Source: CAZQXD01 sp964597315 (GTDB lineage Bacteria; Pseudomonadota; Gammaproteobacteria; Competibacterales; Competibacteraceae). From it: 5,075 nucleotides of DNA. The notes beneath the pieces are model-generated. The model saw only the letters and a list, made by a program, of their open reading frames with translations. It was not told the origin of the DNA and did not search any database. Positions 1 through 5,075 of the stretch are shown one piece after another. Numbering within the stretch: the stretch's first letter is position 1; each line of letters opens with the position of its first letter. Both the position numbers and the translations under genes were made by a program. The stretch is taken from NCBI GenBank assembly GCA_964597315.1, contig CAZQXD010000120.1, positions 1 through 5,075 on the forward strand, read 5' to 3'.

Positions 1-461
1 GGCGGGGGCGGGGGCGGCGGGGGTGGCGGCTCTATGGGTTCGGGGGGCGGCGCCGTGGAGTCGAACAGGGACGAAAGGCCCATGGCGGCGGCGATGCCGG
101 GGGCGGTCTTGCCGTCCCAGGAACGGGGTTCGGTGGCGGCGCCACGGGCTAGTAGTTCCCGGGCCATGGCCGCCTGCCCTGCCTCGATGGCCAGCATCAG
201 AGCCGTCCAACCGTATTTGTTCTGGGCGTTGAGGTCGGCGCCTCGGGCCAGCAGCAGCCGCGCCACGTCCAGATGGCCCCGGGCGGCGGCGGTCATCAGG
301 GGGGTGGCCTGGTAGGGGTCCCGGTCATCCACTGGAGCGCCCGCGTCCAACAGTTGGCGCAGAATCTCCAGGTCCCCATGAAAGGCCGCGGTCTTGATGG
401 TTGACCATTCCACCTGTGCAAAGACGGGTGGGAGAAGCAGCGTCAAGCTTAGCAGCGCCAT
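1..461 (-). CDS. Exported ankyrin-repeat protein, N-terminal part (C-terminus beyond left edge)
   Basis: Reading leftward from the ATG at 461, the frame stays open to the window edge and gives 153 complete codons. Residues 1-15 are a hydrophobic signal sequence ending PPVFA before QVEW, so export by Sec is likely. Ankyrin repeats follow at about 20-48, 50-81 and 83-114, with the hallmark TPLMTAAARGHLDVARLLL at 53-71 and GADLNAQN at 74-81. A degenerate fourth repeat spans about 116-134. After it comes a proline-rich segment (PPPEPIEP) leading into at least ten consecutive prolines at the edge. Ankyrin repeats bind proteins; no partner or enzymatic activity is visible. The start is uncertain. 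The frame is open up to an in-frame TAA at 548-546, and TTG codons at 530, 500 and 479 would add an n-region with Arg/Lys that a signal peptide normally has. Only the TTG at 530 has purine-rich sequence upstream (GAGGGTAAGG, somewhat far). The gene is divergent from the kinase. The family call is solid; function is unknown. Confidence 0.85.
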   Translation of the reverse strand, partial: MALLSLTLLLPPVFAQVEWSTIKTAAFHGDLEILRQLLDAGAPVDDRDPYQATPLMTAAARGHLDVARLLLARGADLNAQNKYGWTALMLAIEAGQAAMARELLARGAATEPRSWDGKTAPGIAAAMGLSSLFDSTAPPPEPIEPPPPPPPPP

Positions 462-632
462 TAAGGCCGCACGGACCAAGGCTGTCAGCGTGGGCTTCAA
501 GGCGGAGCGTTGGAGAAAAGAGTTCCGCAACCGCGTAAAAATACCTTACCCTCAGTAGAGTGAGCCGTGCCGGCGGCGGCGGCGATGCGCCGGACATTCA
601 GCGCCCGCGCGGATGCCGCAACGCCCAAGGGC

Positions 633-640
633 ATTATACT
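633..640. promoter_or_regulatory. Candidate bidirectional -10 element of the divergent promoter region
   Basis: The bases ATTATACT hold TATACT on the plus strand (635-640, five of six matches to TATAAT) and a perfect TATAAT on the minus strand (638 to 633). It is an AT-rich island in GC-rich surroundings, about 90 bases before the kinase ATG at 732 and about 100-170 before the candidate starts of the ankyrin gene. No good -35 box lies 16-18 bases upstream on either side; the best rightward match is 613-618, three of six. The role is inferred from position and -10 sequence alone. Confidence 0.4.
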
Positions 641-731
641 GGCAATTCCGGCGCCCGAGGCCCGCCACCCAGCGCCCGGCCTCGGGCAAACCACCATCGG
701 CAGGACTGTAGCGGATTCCCCCGGCACCTCC

Positions 732-2408
732 ATGAATGTACCCGGCTATCGAATCCAGGGCGAGATCGGCCACGGCGCCATGGCCACGGTCTATCTGGCC
801 GTCCAAGAGCGGCTGGACCGGGAAGTGGCCCTGAAGGTAATGTCTCCCAACCTAGACAGCGACGCCACGTTTCGCAAGCGGTTCCTAAAGGAAGGCCGGA
901 TCATCGCCCACCTGTCTCATCCTAATATCGTCACTGTCCACGATATTGGGGCTTTCGACAACTACCATTACATGGCCCTGGAGTACGCCGGGGCCGGCAA
1001 CCTCACCCAACGGATCCAACAGGGCCTAAGCGTGGAGCAGACCCTGGCCATCGTTCGCAAGATCGCCAGCGCCCTGGGCTATGCCCACGCCCGAGGTTTC
1101 ATACACCGGGATGTGAAGCCCGAGAATATCCTGTTCCGAGACTCCGAAACCCCCGTGCTGTCGGACTTTGGCATCGCCAAGGCCATGGATTCCTCCACCC
1201 AGATGACCAATGTGGGCCTGGCGGTGGGCACCCCCCGCTATATGAGCCCGGAACAGGCCATGGGCAAGGAAGTGGGCGCCCAATCCGATCTCTACAGCCT
1301 GGGGGTGGTGCTGTATGAGATGCTGACCGGCCACCGGCCCTACGATGCCCAAACCTCTTTCGCCATTGCCCTGATGCATATCAATGAGCCGGTGCCGAAG
1401 CTGCCAGAACCTTACATCCGCTTCCAACCCCTGATCGACCGCTGCATGGCCAAGCGGGCAACAGATCGCTTCGCCGACGCCGCCCAACTGATCCGCACTT
1501 TGGACGAGTTGCAAGGGGTGGAACCTACCGGTCCCCAAGCCATCGTCGAGGCGGCGGCGGGAACCCTGAGCTATCAGCAACTGGCGGCGGCCTTAAGCCC
1601 CACCGGCGGCGACACCACCGGCGGTCGGCACAGCGCCCCCGGGATAACCCCCGTCTCGGCGGCTGGACCTACCCTGTCCATTCCCTTGACCACCCCCACC
1701 CGGCGCTGGCTGCCGCCGGTCGGGGCCGTCGCCCTGTTGGCCGCCATGCTCGTTGGCCTGTTCCTGGCCGACCTGCCGCCTTTCGGGGACGGCGGCCTTG
1801 ATCAGCCCCAGTCGGTGCGCCCTACCCAAGAGTTCGTGGCCCTGCGTCTAGAACGACTGCAAGACGTGTTGACGGCCTATCAGCGGGTGCTGCGGCTAAC
1901 CCCAGACAATCCAGAAGCGCGCCAAGGACTGGCTGAACTGGTCCGGCAATACCACGACCTGGCGCGCTGGGCCTGGGCCAACGGTGACCAGGCATCGGCC
2001 CTGAAAGTGCTGGAACAGGGCCTGGCCGCCGCCCCTGACGACTCGGCGCTGACGACGCTGCGCCAGCGCATCCTACAGGACCGCACCGACACCACCTTGA
2101 ACCTGGCCCAGCGCCGCCAAGTGGAGCGCTGGCTGATCGAGGCCGAGGGCCAGCTCGCGGCCGACAAATTCGTGCTGCCCGTGGACGACAACGCCGTGGC
2201 CACCTACCGCCAGGTACTGGAACTGGACCCCACCAACGAGATCGCCCAGCGCCGACTCAATGACATGGCGGCTTTTTTCGAGACCCAGGCCCGGGCCGAC
2301 CTGGCGGACGGTCAACCGCAACGGGCGCTGGTCAAAGTCCGTCAGGGCCTGTTGATCGCCCCCGGGCATCCGGGCCTGTTGCGCTTGCAAGAACAGATCA
2401 GGCAGTGA
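732..2408 (+). CDS. Transmembrane Ser/Thr protein kinase (Hanks type) with extracytoplasmic TPR-like domain
   Basis: A 558-residue kinase that should phosphorylate Ser/Thr on cytoplasmic proteins using ATP. The kinase domain spans about 6-270 with all key residues: glycine loop GHGAMATV 13-20, ATP lysine K35 in VALKV, helix-C E54, catalytic loop HRDVKPEN 125-132 (D127), DFG 145-147, GTPRYMSPEQ 165-174 and D185 in QSDLYSLG. It is an RD kinase, with activation-loop threonines such as T158 and T166. A low-complexity Pro/Thr/Gly linker follows (about 280-325), then one membrane helix (about 327-349). The remaining 200 or so residues should be extracytoplasmic and form TPR-like helical pairs at about 371-396, 410-442, 485-509 and 518-556, with typical signatures such as YRQVLELDP. 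There are no PASTA repeats. The frame continues upstream to a GTG at 567. I chose ATG 732 because MNVPGYRI is where such kinases usually begin and because the upstream 55 codons look non-coding and contain the candidate promoter. No clear Shine-Dalgarno precedes either start. Substrate unknown; the channel next door is a candidate. Confidence 0.93.
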   Translation: MNVPGYRIQGEIGHGAMATVYLAVQERLDREVALKVMSPNLDSDATFRKRFLKEGRIIAHLSHPNIVTVHDIGAFDNYHYMALEYAGAGNLTQRIQQGLSVEQTLAIVRKIASALGYAHARGFIHRDVKPENILFRDSETPVLSDFGIAKAMDSSTQMTNVGLAVGTPRYMSPEQAMGKEVGAQSDLYSLGVVLYEMLTGHRPYDAQTSFAIALMHINEPVPKLPEPYIRFQPLIDRCMAKRATDRFADAAQLIRTLDELQGVEPTGPQAIVEAAAGTLSYQQLAAALSPTGGDTTGGRHSAPGITPVSAAGPTLSIPLTTPTRRWLPPVGAVALLAAMLVGLFLADLPPFGDGGLDQPQSVRPTQEFVALRLERLQDVLTAYQRVLRLTPDNPEARQGLAELVRQYHDLARWAWANGDQASALKVLEQGLAAAPDDSALTTLRQRILQDRTDTTLNLAQRRQVERWLIEAEGQLAADKFVLPVDDNAVATYRQVLELDPTNEIAQRRLNDMAAFFETQARADLADGQPQRALVKVRQGLLIAPGHPGLLRLQEQIRQ

Positions 2409-2464
2409 AGCCCCGTCACCACCGGTCGATACCCCTTACGACAACCACGACGATAGCCACCGCC

Positions 2465-3493
2465 ATGGACCTTTCAAACCCTTCCCCTCGCCGCCGCCGC
2501 ACCCACGAGATCCTGGAAAAAGCCCATCCCGGCGACCGGGTCAGCTTGATTGTGGATATTCTGCTGATTGGGTTGATCGTCGCCAATGTCATCGCGGTGA
2601 TCCTGGAATCGGTGTCCAGCCTGGCCGCCGCCCACGGTCCCTGGTTTCGGGCCTTCGAGACGGTTTCAATCGCCGTGTTCACAGTGGAATACCTACTGCG
2701 GCTATGGAGCTGCGTGGAGTTCCGGGAGCTGGACCCGGCCCGGCCCTGGTGGAGCCGGTTGCGGTATATGCTCAGGCCCCTGGCCCTAGCCGATCTGCTG
2801 GCCATCTTGCCGTTCTGGCTGACCCTGATAGCCGGTCCCATGGATTTGCGCTTTTTGCGCACCCTGCGGCTGCTGCGGGTGTTCAAGCTCACCCGCTACT
2901 CGGCGGCCATGAGCCTGCTGGCGGCAGTGTTCCGGGAGGAGGCCGGTTCCTTCGGCGCTGCTCTGTTTGTGCTACTGGTGATGATGATCCTGGCCTCCAG
3001 CGGCATTTATCTGGTGGAACACCAGGCCCAGCCCGAGGATTTCGGCAGCATCCCGGCGGCCATGTGGTGGGCCATGGCCACCCTAACCACCGTGGGCTAT
3101 GGGGATGTCACCCCCATCACCCCTTGGGGCAAGTTCTTCGGGGCCTGTATCACCATCATCGGCATCGGCATGGTGGCCCTGCCTTCGGGGCTGCTGGCTT
3201 CGGGCTTCTCCGAGCAGTTACGGCGCCGCCGGGAGCAGTTCCAGCACGAGGTGCAGGAGGTCCTGGAGCATGGCCATATCAGCCCCGGTGAGCAGCGGAT
3301 GCTGGAGGAACTGCGGGAGGAACTGGGCTTCAGCCAGAAGCAGGCAGCCGAAATTCTCCAGACCGCAGCCTACCAGGCGACGGAGGGGTCATCGGCGTTC
3401 TGCCCCCATTGCGGTAAACCACTGGAGAACCGCGCCCCGGTCCAGGATAGACCGTCCGGCGGTGGCGAGGGCGACTGGCCAGGGCTAAGCTGA
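2465..3493 (+). CDS. Voltage-gated K+ channel (six-transmembrane) with cytoplasmic CPHC tail
   Basis: A 342-residue inner-membrane channel. Segments in order: S1 about 27-48 (E48), S2 about 61-81 (E75, R79), S3 about 105-123 (D110), S4 about 127-145, S5 about 164-184, pore helix and filter 197-214, S6 about 226-249. S4 carries six basic residues at every third position (R129, R132, R135, R138, K141, R144), and S1-S3 hold acidic partners, so the voltage sensor looks intact. The filter TTVGYGD (208-214) is the classic potassium signature, and S6 has a PSG hinge (240-242). The tail is charged and helical (about 250-305), with CPHCGK at 313-318 resembling half of a zinc ribbon. The start is ambiguous. 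ATG 2465 fits the usual family start, a short basic stretch then EILEKAHPGDR. An in-frame GTG at 2405 would add 20 residues rich in Thr and overlap the kinase stop by four bases. Neither has a good Shine-Dalgarno; the extension uses rare ATA codons twice, which favours 2465. The gene sits directly after the kinase and is probably co-transcribed with it. Confidence 0.93.
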   Translation: MDLSNPSPRRRRTHEILEKAHPGDRVSLIVDILLIGLIVANVIAVILESVSSLAAAHGPWFRAFETVSIAVFTVEYLLRLWSCVEFRELDPARPWWSRLRYMLRPLALADLLAILPFWLTLIAGPMDLRFLRTLRLLRVFKLTRYSAAMSLLAAVFREEAGSFGAALFVLLVMMILASSGIYLVEHQAQPEDFGSIPAAMWWAMATLTTVGYGDVTPITPWGKFFGACITIIGIGMVALPSGLLASGFSEQLRRRREQFQHEVQEVLEHGHISPGEQRMLEELREELGFSQKQAAEILQTAAYQATEGSSAFCPHCGKPLENRAPVQDRPSGGGEGDWPGLS

Positions 3494-3548
3494 AACCATT
3501 ATCTCCCCCGGCGGGCGTCCTTCATTCCCACGGTTTTGCAGTCAGCCC

Positions 3549-4475
3549 ATGGCCCTATTGTTCATCAGTTCATCCGACAGCGCCCGTGACTGGACCCGGG
3601 CTTTGCACCGCGTTCTGCCAGACCTGGAGGTTCGGACCTGGCCCGAGGCTGGGGACCCGGCCGACGTCGACCTGGCCCTGGTCTGGAAACCACCCCAGGG
3701 GGTGCTGAAGCATTTCCCGAACCTCAAGCTCATCGCCTCCCTGGGCATGGGGGTGGATCATATCTTCAGGGACCCGGAATTGCCCGACGTACCGGTGGTG
3801 CGGCTGGTGGATGAATCCATTAAGACCCAAATGGCCGAATACGTGGCCCTGGAGTGCCTGCGCATCCACCGCCAGGCCGACGCCTACGACGCCTTTCAGC
3901 GGGAGGGCCGCTGGCAGCCTCTGCCGGCCCGGGATATGGCCTCCTGCCCCGTGGGTATCATGGGCTTGGGAGAGATCGGCGCCACCGTGGCCCGTACCCT
4001 GACCCGACTGGGCTTTCCGGTGCGGGGCTGGAGCCGCAGCCCCAAGACCCTGGCCGGGGTAGAGAGCTTCGCTGGCGCCACCGGCCTGGCGCCGTTTCTG
4101 GGGGCCTGCCGGGTGCTGGTCTGCGTCCTGCCCTTGACCCCGGAGACCGAGAACCTCATGGACGCCGAGCTGCTGGCCAGGCTGCCCTGGGGGGCCTGGT
4201 TTATCAATATTGCCCGGGGCGACCACGTGGTGGATGAGGATCTGCTGGCCGCCCTCGCCGCCGGCCATTTGGCTGGGGCCACCCTGGATGTGTTCCGCCA
4301 GGAGCCCCTACCCGTGGCGCATCCGTTCTGGACCCATCCCAAGGTGCGCATCACGCCCCATGTGGCGGGGCTGACGGTGGTCCAATCCGCCGCTCCTCAG
4401 GTAGCGGAGAATCTGCGCCGGGCCTTGGCGGGAGAGGCACTGCTGAACCAGGTGGAGCGGGAGCGGGGTTATTGA
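3549..4475 (+). CDS. ghrA: Glyoxylate/hydroxypyruvate reductase A (D-2-hydroxyacid dehydrogenase family)
   Basis: A 308-residue cytoplasmic enzyme predicted to reduce glyoxylate to glycolate and hydroxypyruvate to D-glycerate, preferring NADPH. The fold order is as in the D-2-hydroxyacid dehydrogenases: a split substrate domain (about 1-100 and the C-terminus) around a Rossmann domain with GLGEIG at 139-144. WSRS at 161-164 follows the second strand, and its arginine fits NADP binding. Catalytic candidates are R223 in NIARG, E252 in RQEPLP and H271 in TPHVAG. Landmarks I recall from E. coli GhrA recur almost unchanged: LVWKPP (45-49 region), GMGVDH (66-71), WQPLP (122-126), GVESFAG (170-176), LDVFRQEPLP and the terminal VERERGY. 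Length is close to the roughly 312 residues of that enzyme. ATG 3549 matches the family N-terminus, although no Shine-Dalgarno is visible before it. It starts 55 bases after the channel stop on the same strand, so read-through is plausible. A different 2-ketoacid substrate cannot be excluded. Confidence 0.92.
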   Translation: MALLFISSSDSARDWTRALHRVLPDLEVRTWPEAGDPADVDLALVWKPPQGVLKHFPNLKLIASLGMGVDHIFRDPELPDVPVVRLVDESIKTQMAEYVALECLRIHRQADAYDAFQREGRWQPLPARDMASCPVGIMGLGEIGATVARTLTRLGFPVRGWSRSPKTLAGVESFAGATGLAPFLGACRVLVCVLPLTPETENLMDAELLARLPWGAWFINIARGDHVVDEDLLAALAAGHLAGATLDVFRQEPLPVAHPFWTHPKVRITPHVAGLTVVQSAAPQVAENLRRALAGEALLNQVERERGY

Positions 4476-4493
4476 CAAACTCGCTGAGCCAAC

Positions 4494-4510
4494 CTTGCCT
4501 ATACTCAATC
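4494..4510 (+). promoter_or_regulatory. Probable osmC promoter -10 region, sigma-S-like
   Basis: CCTATACTCAA at 4498-4508 contains TATACT (4500-4505) preceded by C. This closely resembles the extended -10 preferred by sigma-S in enteric bacteria (CTATACT with A-rich sequence after it). It lies 31 bases before the osmC ATG, and osmC is a known sigma-S target in E. coli. A perfect TTGACA sits at 4472-4477 but is 22 bases from this -10, too far for a normal -35. Assignment to sigma-S is inference. Confidence 0.5.
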
Positions 4511-4525
4511 TGTAAGACCACGAAC

Positions 4526-4530
4526 GGAGG
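4526..4530 (+). promoter_or_regulatory. Shine-Dalgarno of osmC
   Basis: GGAGG lies six bases before the ATG at 4537, an optimal spacing. It is the only strong ribosome binding site in the window; the kinase, channel and reductase starts have none. It fixes the osmC start and suggests efficient independent translation. Confidence 0.85.
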
Positions 4531-4536
4531 ATTACC

Positions 4537-4968
4537 ATGACCACTCGCAACGCGCAGGCGCACTGGGAAGGGGACCTTAAGAGCGGCAAAGGCAGCATGA
4601 AACTGGGCAGCGGCGCCTACGAGGGACCGTTTAGCTTCAAGTCCCGTTTCGAATCAGGCGCCGGCACCAATCCCGAGGAACTGATCGGCGCCGCCCACGC
4701 CGGTTGTTTCTCCATGGCCTTCAGCAATATGCTGTCCGAAGCCGGCCACGTACCCAAGCGGATAGCCACCCAGGCCAAAGTGCATTTGGAACTGCTAGAC
4801 GAGGGACCCCGGATCACCCGCATTGAGTTGGACTGCGAGGGTGATGTACCCGGCATCCAAGCCGACACCTTCCAGGACGTCGCCGCCAAGGCCAAGACCG
4901 GCTGCCCGGTGTCCAAGGCCCTAGCGGGTGTGGAGATCAGCCTCAAGGCCAAACTGATCAGCGCCTGA
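4537..4968 (+). CDS. osmC: OsmC-type hydroperoxide reductase (peroxiredoxin)
   Basis: A 143-residue cytoplasmic thiol peroxidase, the same length as I recall for E. coli OsmC. It should reduce organic hydroperoxides to alcohols, with catalytic cysteines C57 and C123 forming a disulfide during turnover. C57 lies in NPEELIGAAHAGCFSMA (45-61), where E48 is the usual helper glutamate, and C123 lies in AKTGCPVSKAL (119-129). Both are the family signatures. No signal peptide or membrane segment is present; OsmC proteins act as dimers. The start is fixed by GGAGG six bases upstream. It lies 61 bases after the ghrA stop with its own likely promoter, so it is probably a separate transcription unit induced by stationary phase or osmotic stress, as in enteric bacteria. 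Electrons come from lipoylated proteins in some family members; the donor here is unknown. The gene is followed by a convergent gene. Confidence 0.95.
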   Translation: MTTRNAQAHWEGDLKSGKGSMKLGSGAYEGPFSFKSRFESGAGTNPEELIGAAHAGCFSMAFSNMLSEAGHVPKRIATQAKVHLELLDEGPRITRIELDCEGDVPGIQADTFQDVAAKAKTGCPVSKALAGVEISLKAKLISA

Positions 4969-5012
4969 TCGTAGCGGGGGGTGTCACCGGCCCCACACTT
5001 TGCCGCCCCGAC

Positions 5013-5075
5013 TCAGTCCATCAACGGCGCGAAGTCAATCAGCTTTACCCCCCGCTGCTCCAGAGTCTTTCGCAG
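5013..5075 (-). CDS. C-terminal end of an unidentified convergent gene
   Basis: On the minus strand an open frame enters from the right edge and ends with TGA at 5015-5013. It gives 20 residues finishing in GVKLIDFAPLMD. The codons favour G/C at the third position like the neighbouring genes, and the residues alternate charged and hydrophobic as in a folded domain, so a genuine gene end is plausible. Too little is present to identify the family. It converges on osmC with only 44 bases between the stops. Confidence 0.5.
   Translation of the reverse strand: MRKTLEQRGVKLIDFAPLMD

Noticed and set aside
510..541. TTGGAG plus TAAAAA as a rightward promoter for the GTG 567 start
   Set aside because: The spacing of about 20 bases and the poor -10 match make it weaker than the 633-640 element, and the GTG 567 start is itself doubtful.
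571..584. CGG triplet repeat near GTG 567
   Set aside because: It is only about four units, in line with local GC composition, and gives no evidence of a functional repeat.
1026..1580. A 184-codon open frame on the minus strand opposite the kinase
   Set aside because: It is antisense to the conserved kinase catalytic core, has a Gly/His-rich composition typical of the mirror frame of GC-rich genes, and shows no recognisable domain.
2704..3291. A 195-codon plus-strand frame inside the channel gene
   Set aside because: It is a shifted-frame shadow of the channel transmembrane and filter coding sequence, low complexity in Gly/Pro/His, with no ribosome site.
3494..3548. Search for a terminator or promoter between the channel and ghrA
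   Set aside because: Only a short CCCCCGGCGGG self-complementary stretch with a 3-4 base stem and no T-run is present, and no convincing -10/-35 pair was found.
3570..4268. A 232-codon open frame on the minus strand opposite ghrA
   Set aside because: It lies wholly within ghrA, whose catalytic motifs are unmistakable. The antisense product is rich in Gly, Gln and His with no domain, and is a by-product of high GC.
4975..5010. Possible bidirectional terminator between osmC and the convergent gene (CGGGG/CCCCG outer arms, GTGT/ACAC inner arms)
   Set aside because: The stem is interrupted by an unpaired stretch on the 3' side, and no T-run follows on either strand, so an intrinsic terminator is not supported.

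Overview
The window looks like ordinary chromosomal DNA from a GC-rich proteobacterium, most likely a gammaproteobacterium. This rests on strong G/C preference at third codon positions, four TGA stops, a GhrA-type reductase very close in layout to the enterobacterial enzyme, and a typical OsmC. The exact lineage cannot be read from the sequence. I see no tRNA, rRNA, CRISPR array, insertion sequence or other sign of a mobile element.

Layout, left to right. (1) Minus strand, 461 down to the left edge: the N-terminal part of an exported ankyrin-repeat protein that runs into a polyproline tract and is cut by the window edge. (2) About 462-731: a divergent intergenic region. Its most promoter-like feature is a back-to-back pair of -10 elements at 633-640, TATACT rightward and TATAAT leftward. 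(3) 732-2408: a membrane-anchored Ser/Thr kinase with a cytoplasmic kinase domain, one transmembrane helix and an extracytoplasmic TPR-like domain. (4) 2465-3493 (alternative start 2405): a six-helix voltage-gated K+ channel with a full S4 sensor, a TVGYGD filter and a cytoplasmic tail with a CPHC knuckle. (5) 3549-4475: a glyoxylate/hydroxypyruvate reductase of the GhrA family. (6) 4537-4968: an OsmC hydroperoxide reductase with its own Shine-Dalgarno and a sigma-S-like -10. (7) Minus strand, 5075-5013: the last codons of an unidentified convergent gene. The longest gap between genes is the roughly 270-base divergent region; the others are 44-61 bases.

How the genes may work together. Kinase, channel and reductase lie on one strand with short gaps and could form one transcript. 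If the channel uses the GTG at 2405, its start overlaps the kinase stop (GTGA), which would couple the two translationally. A sensor kinase next to a voltage-gated channel suggests a phosphorylation-controlled ion channel. That is inference, and it is the most interesting idea here. GhrA and OsmC are housekeeping or stress enzymes with no evident link to the kinase and channel beyond position.
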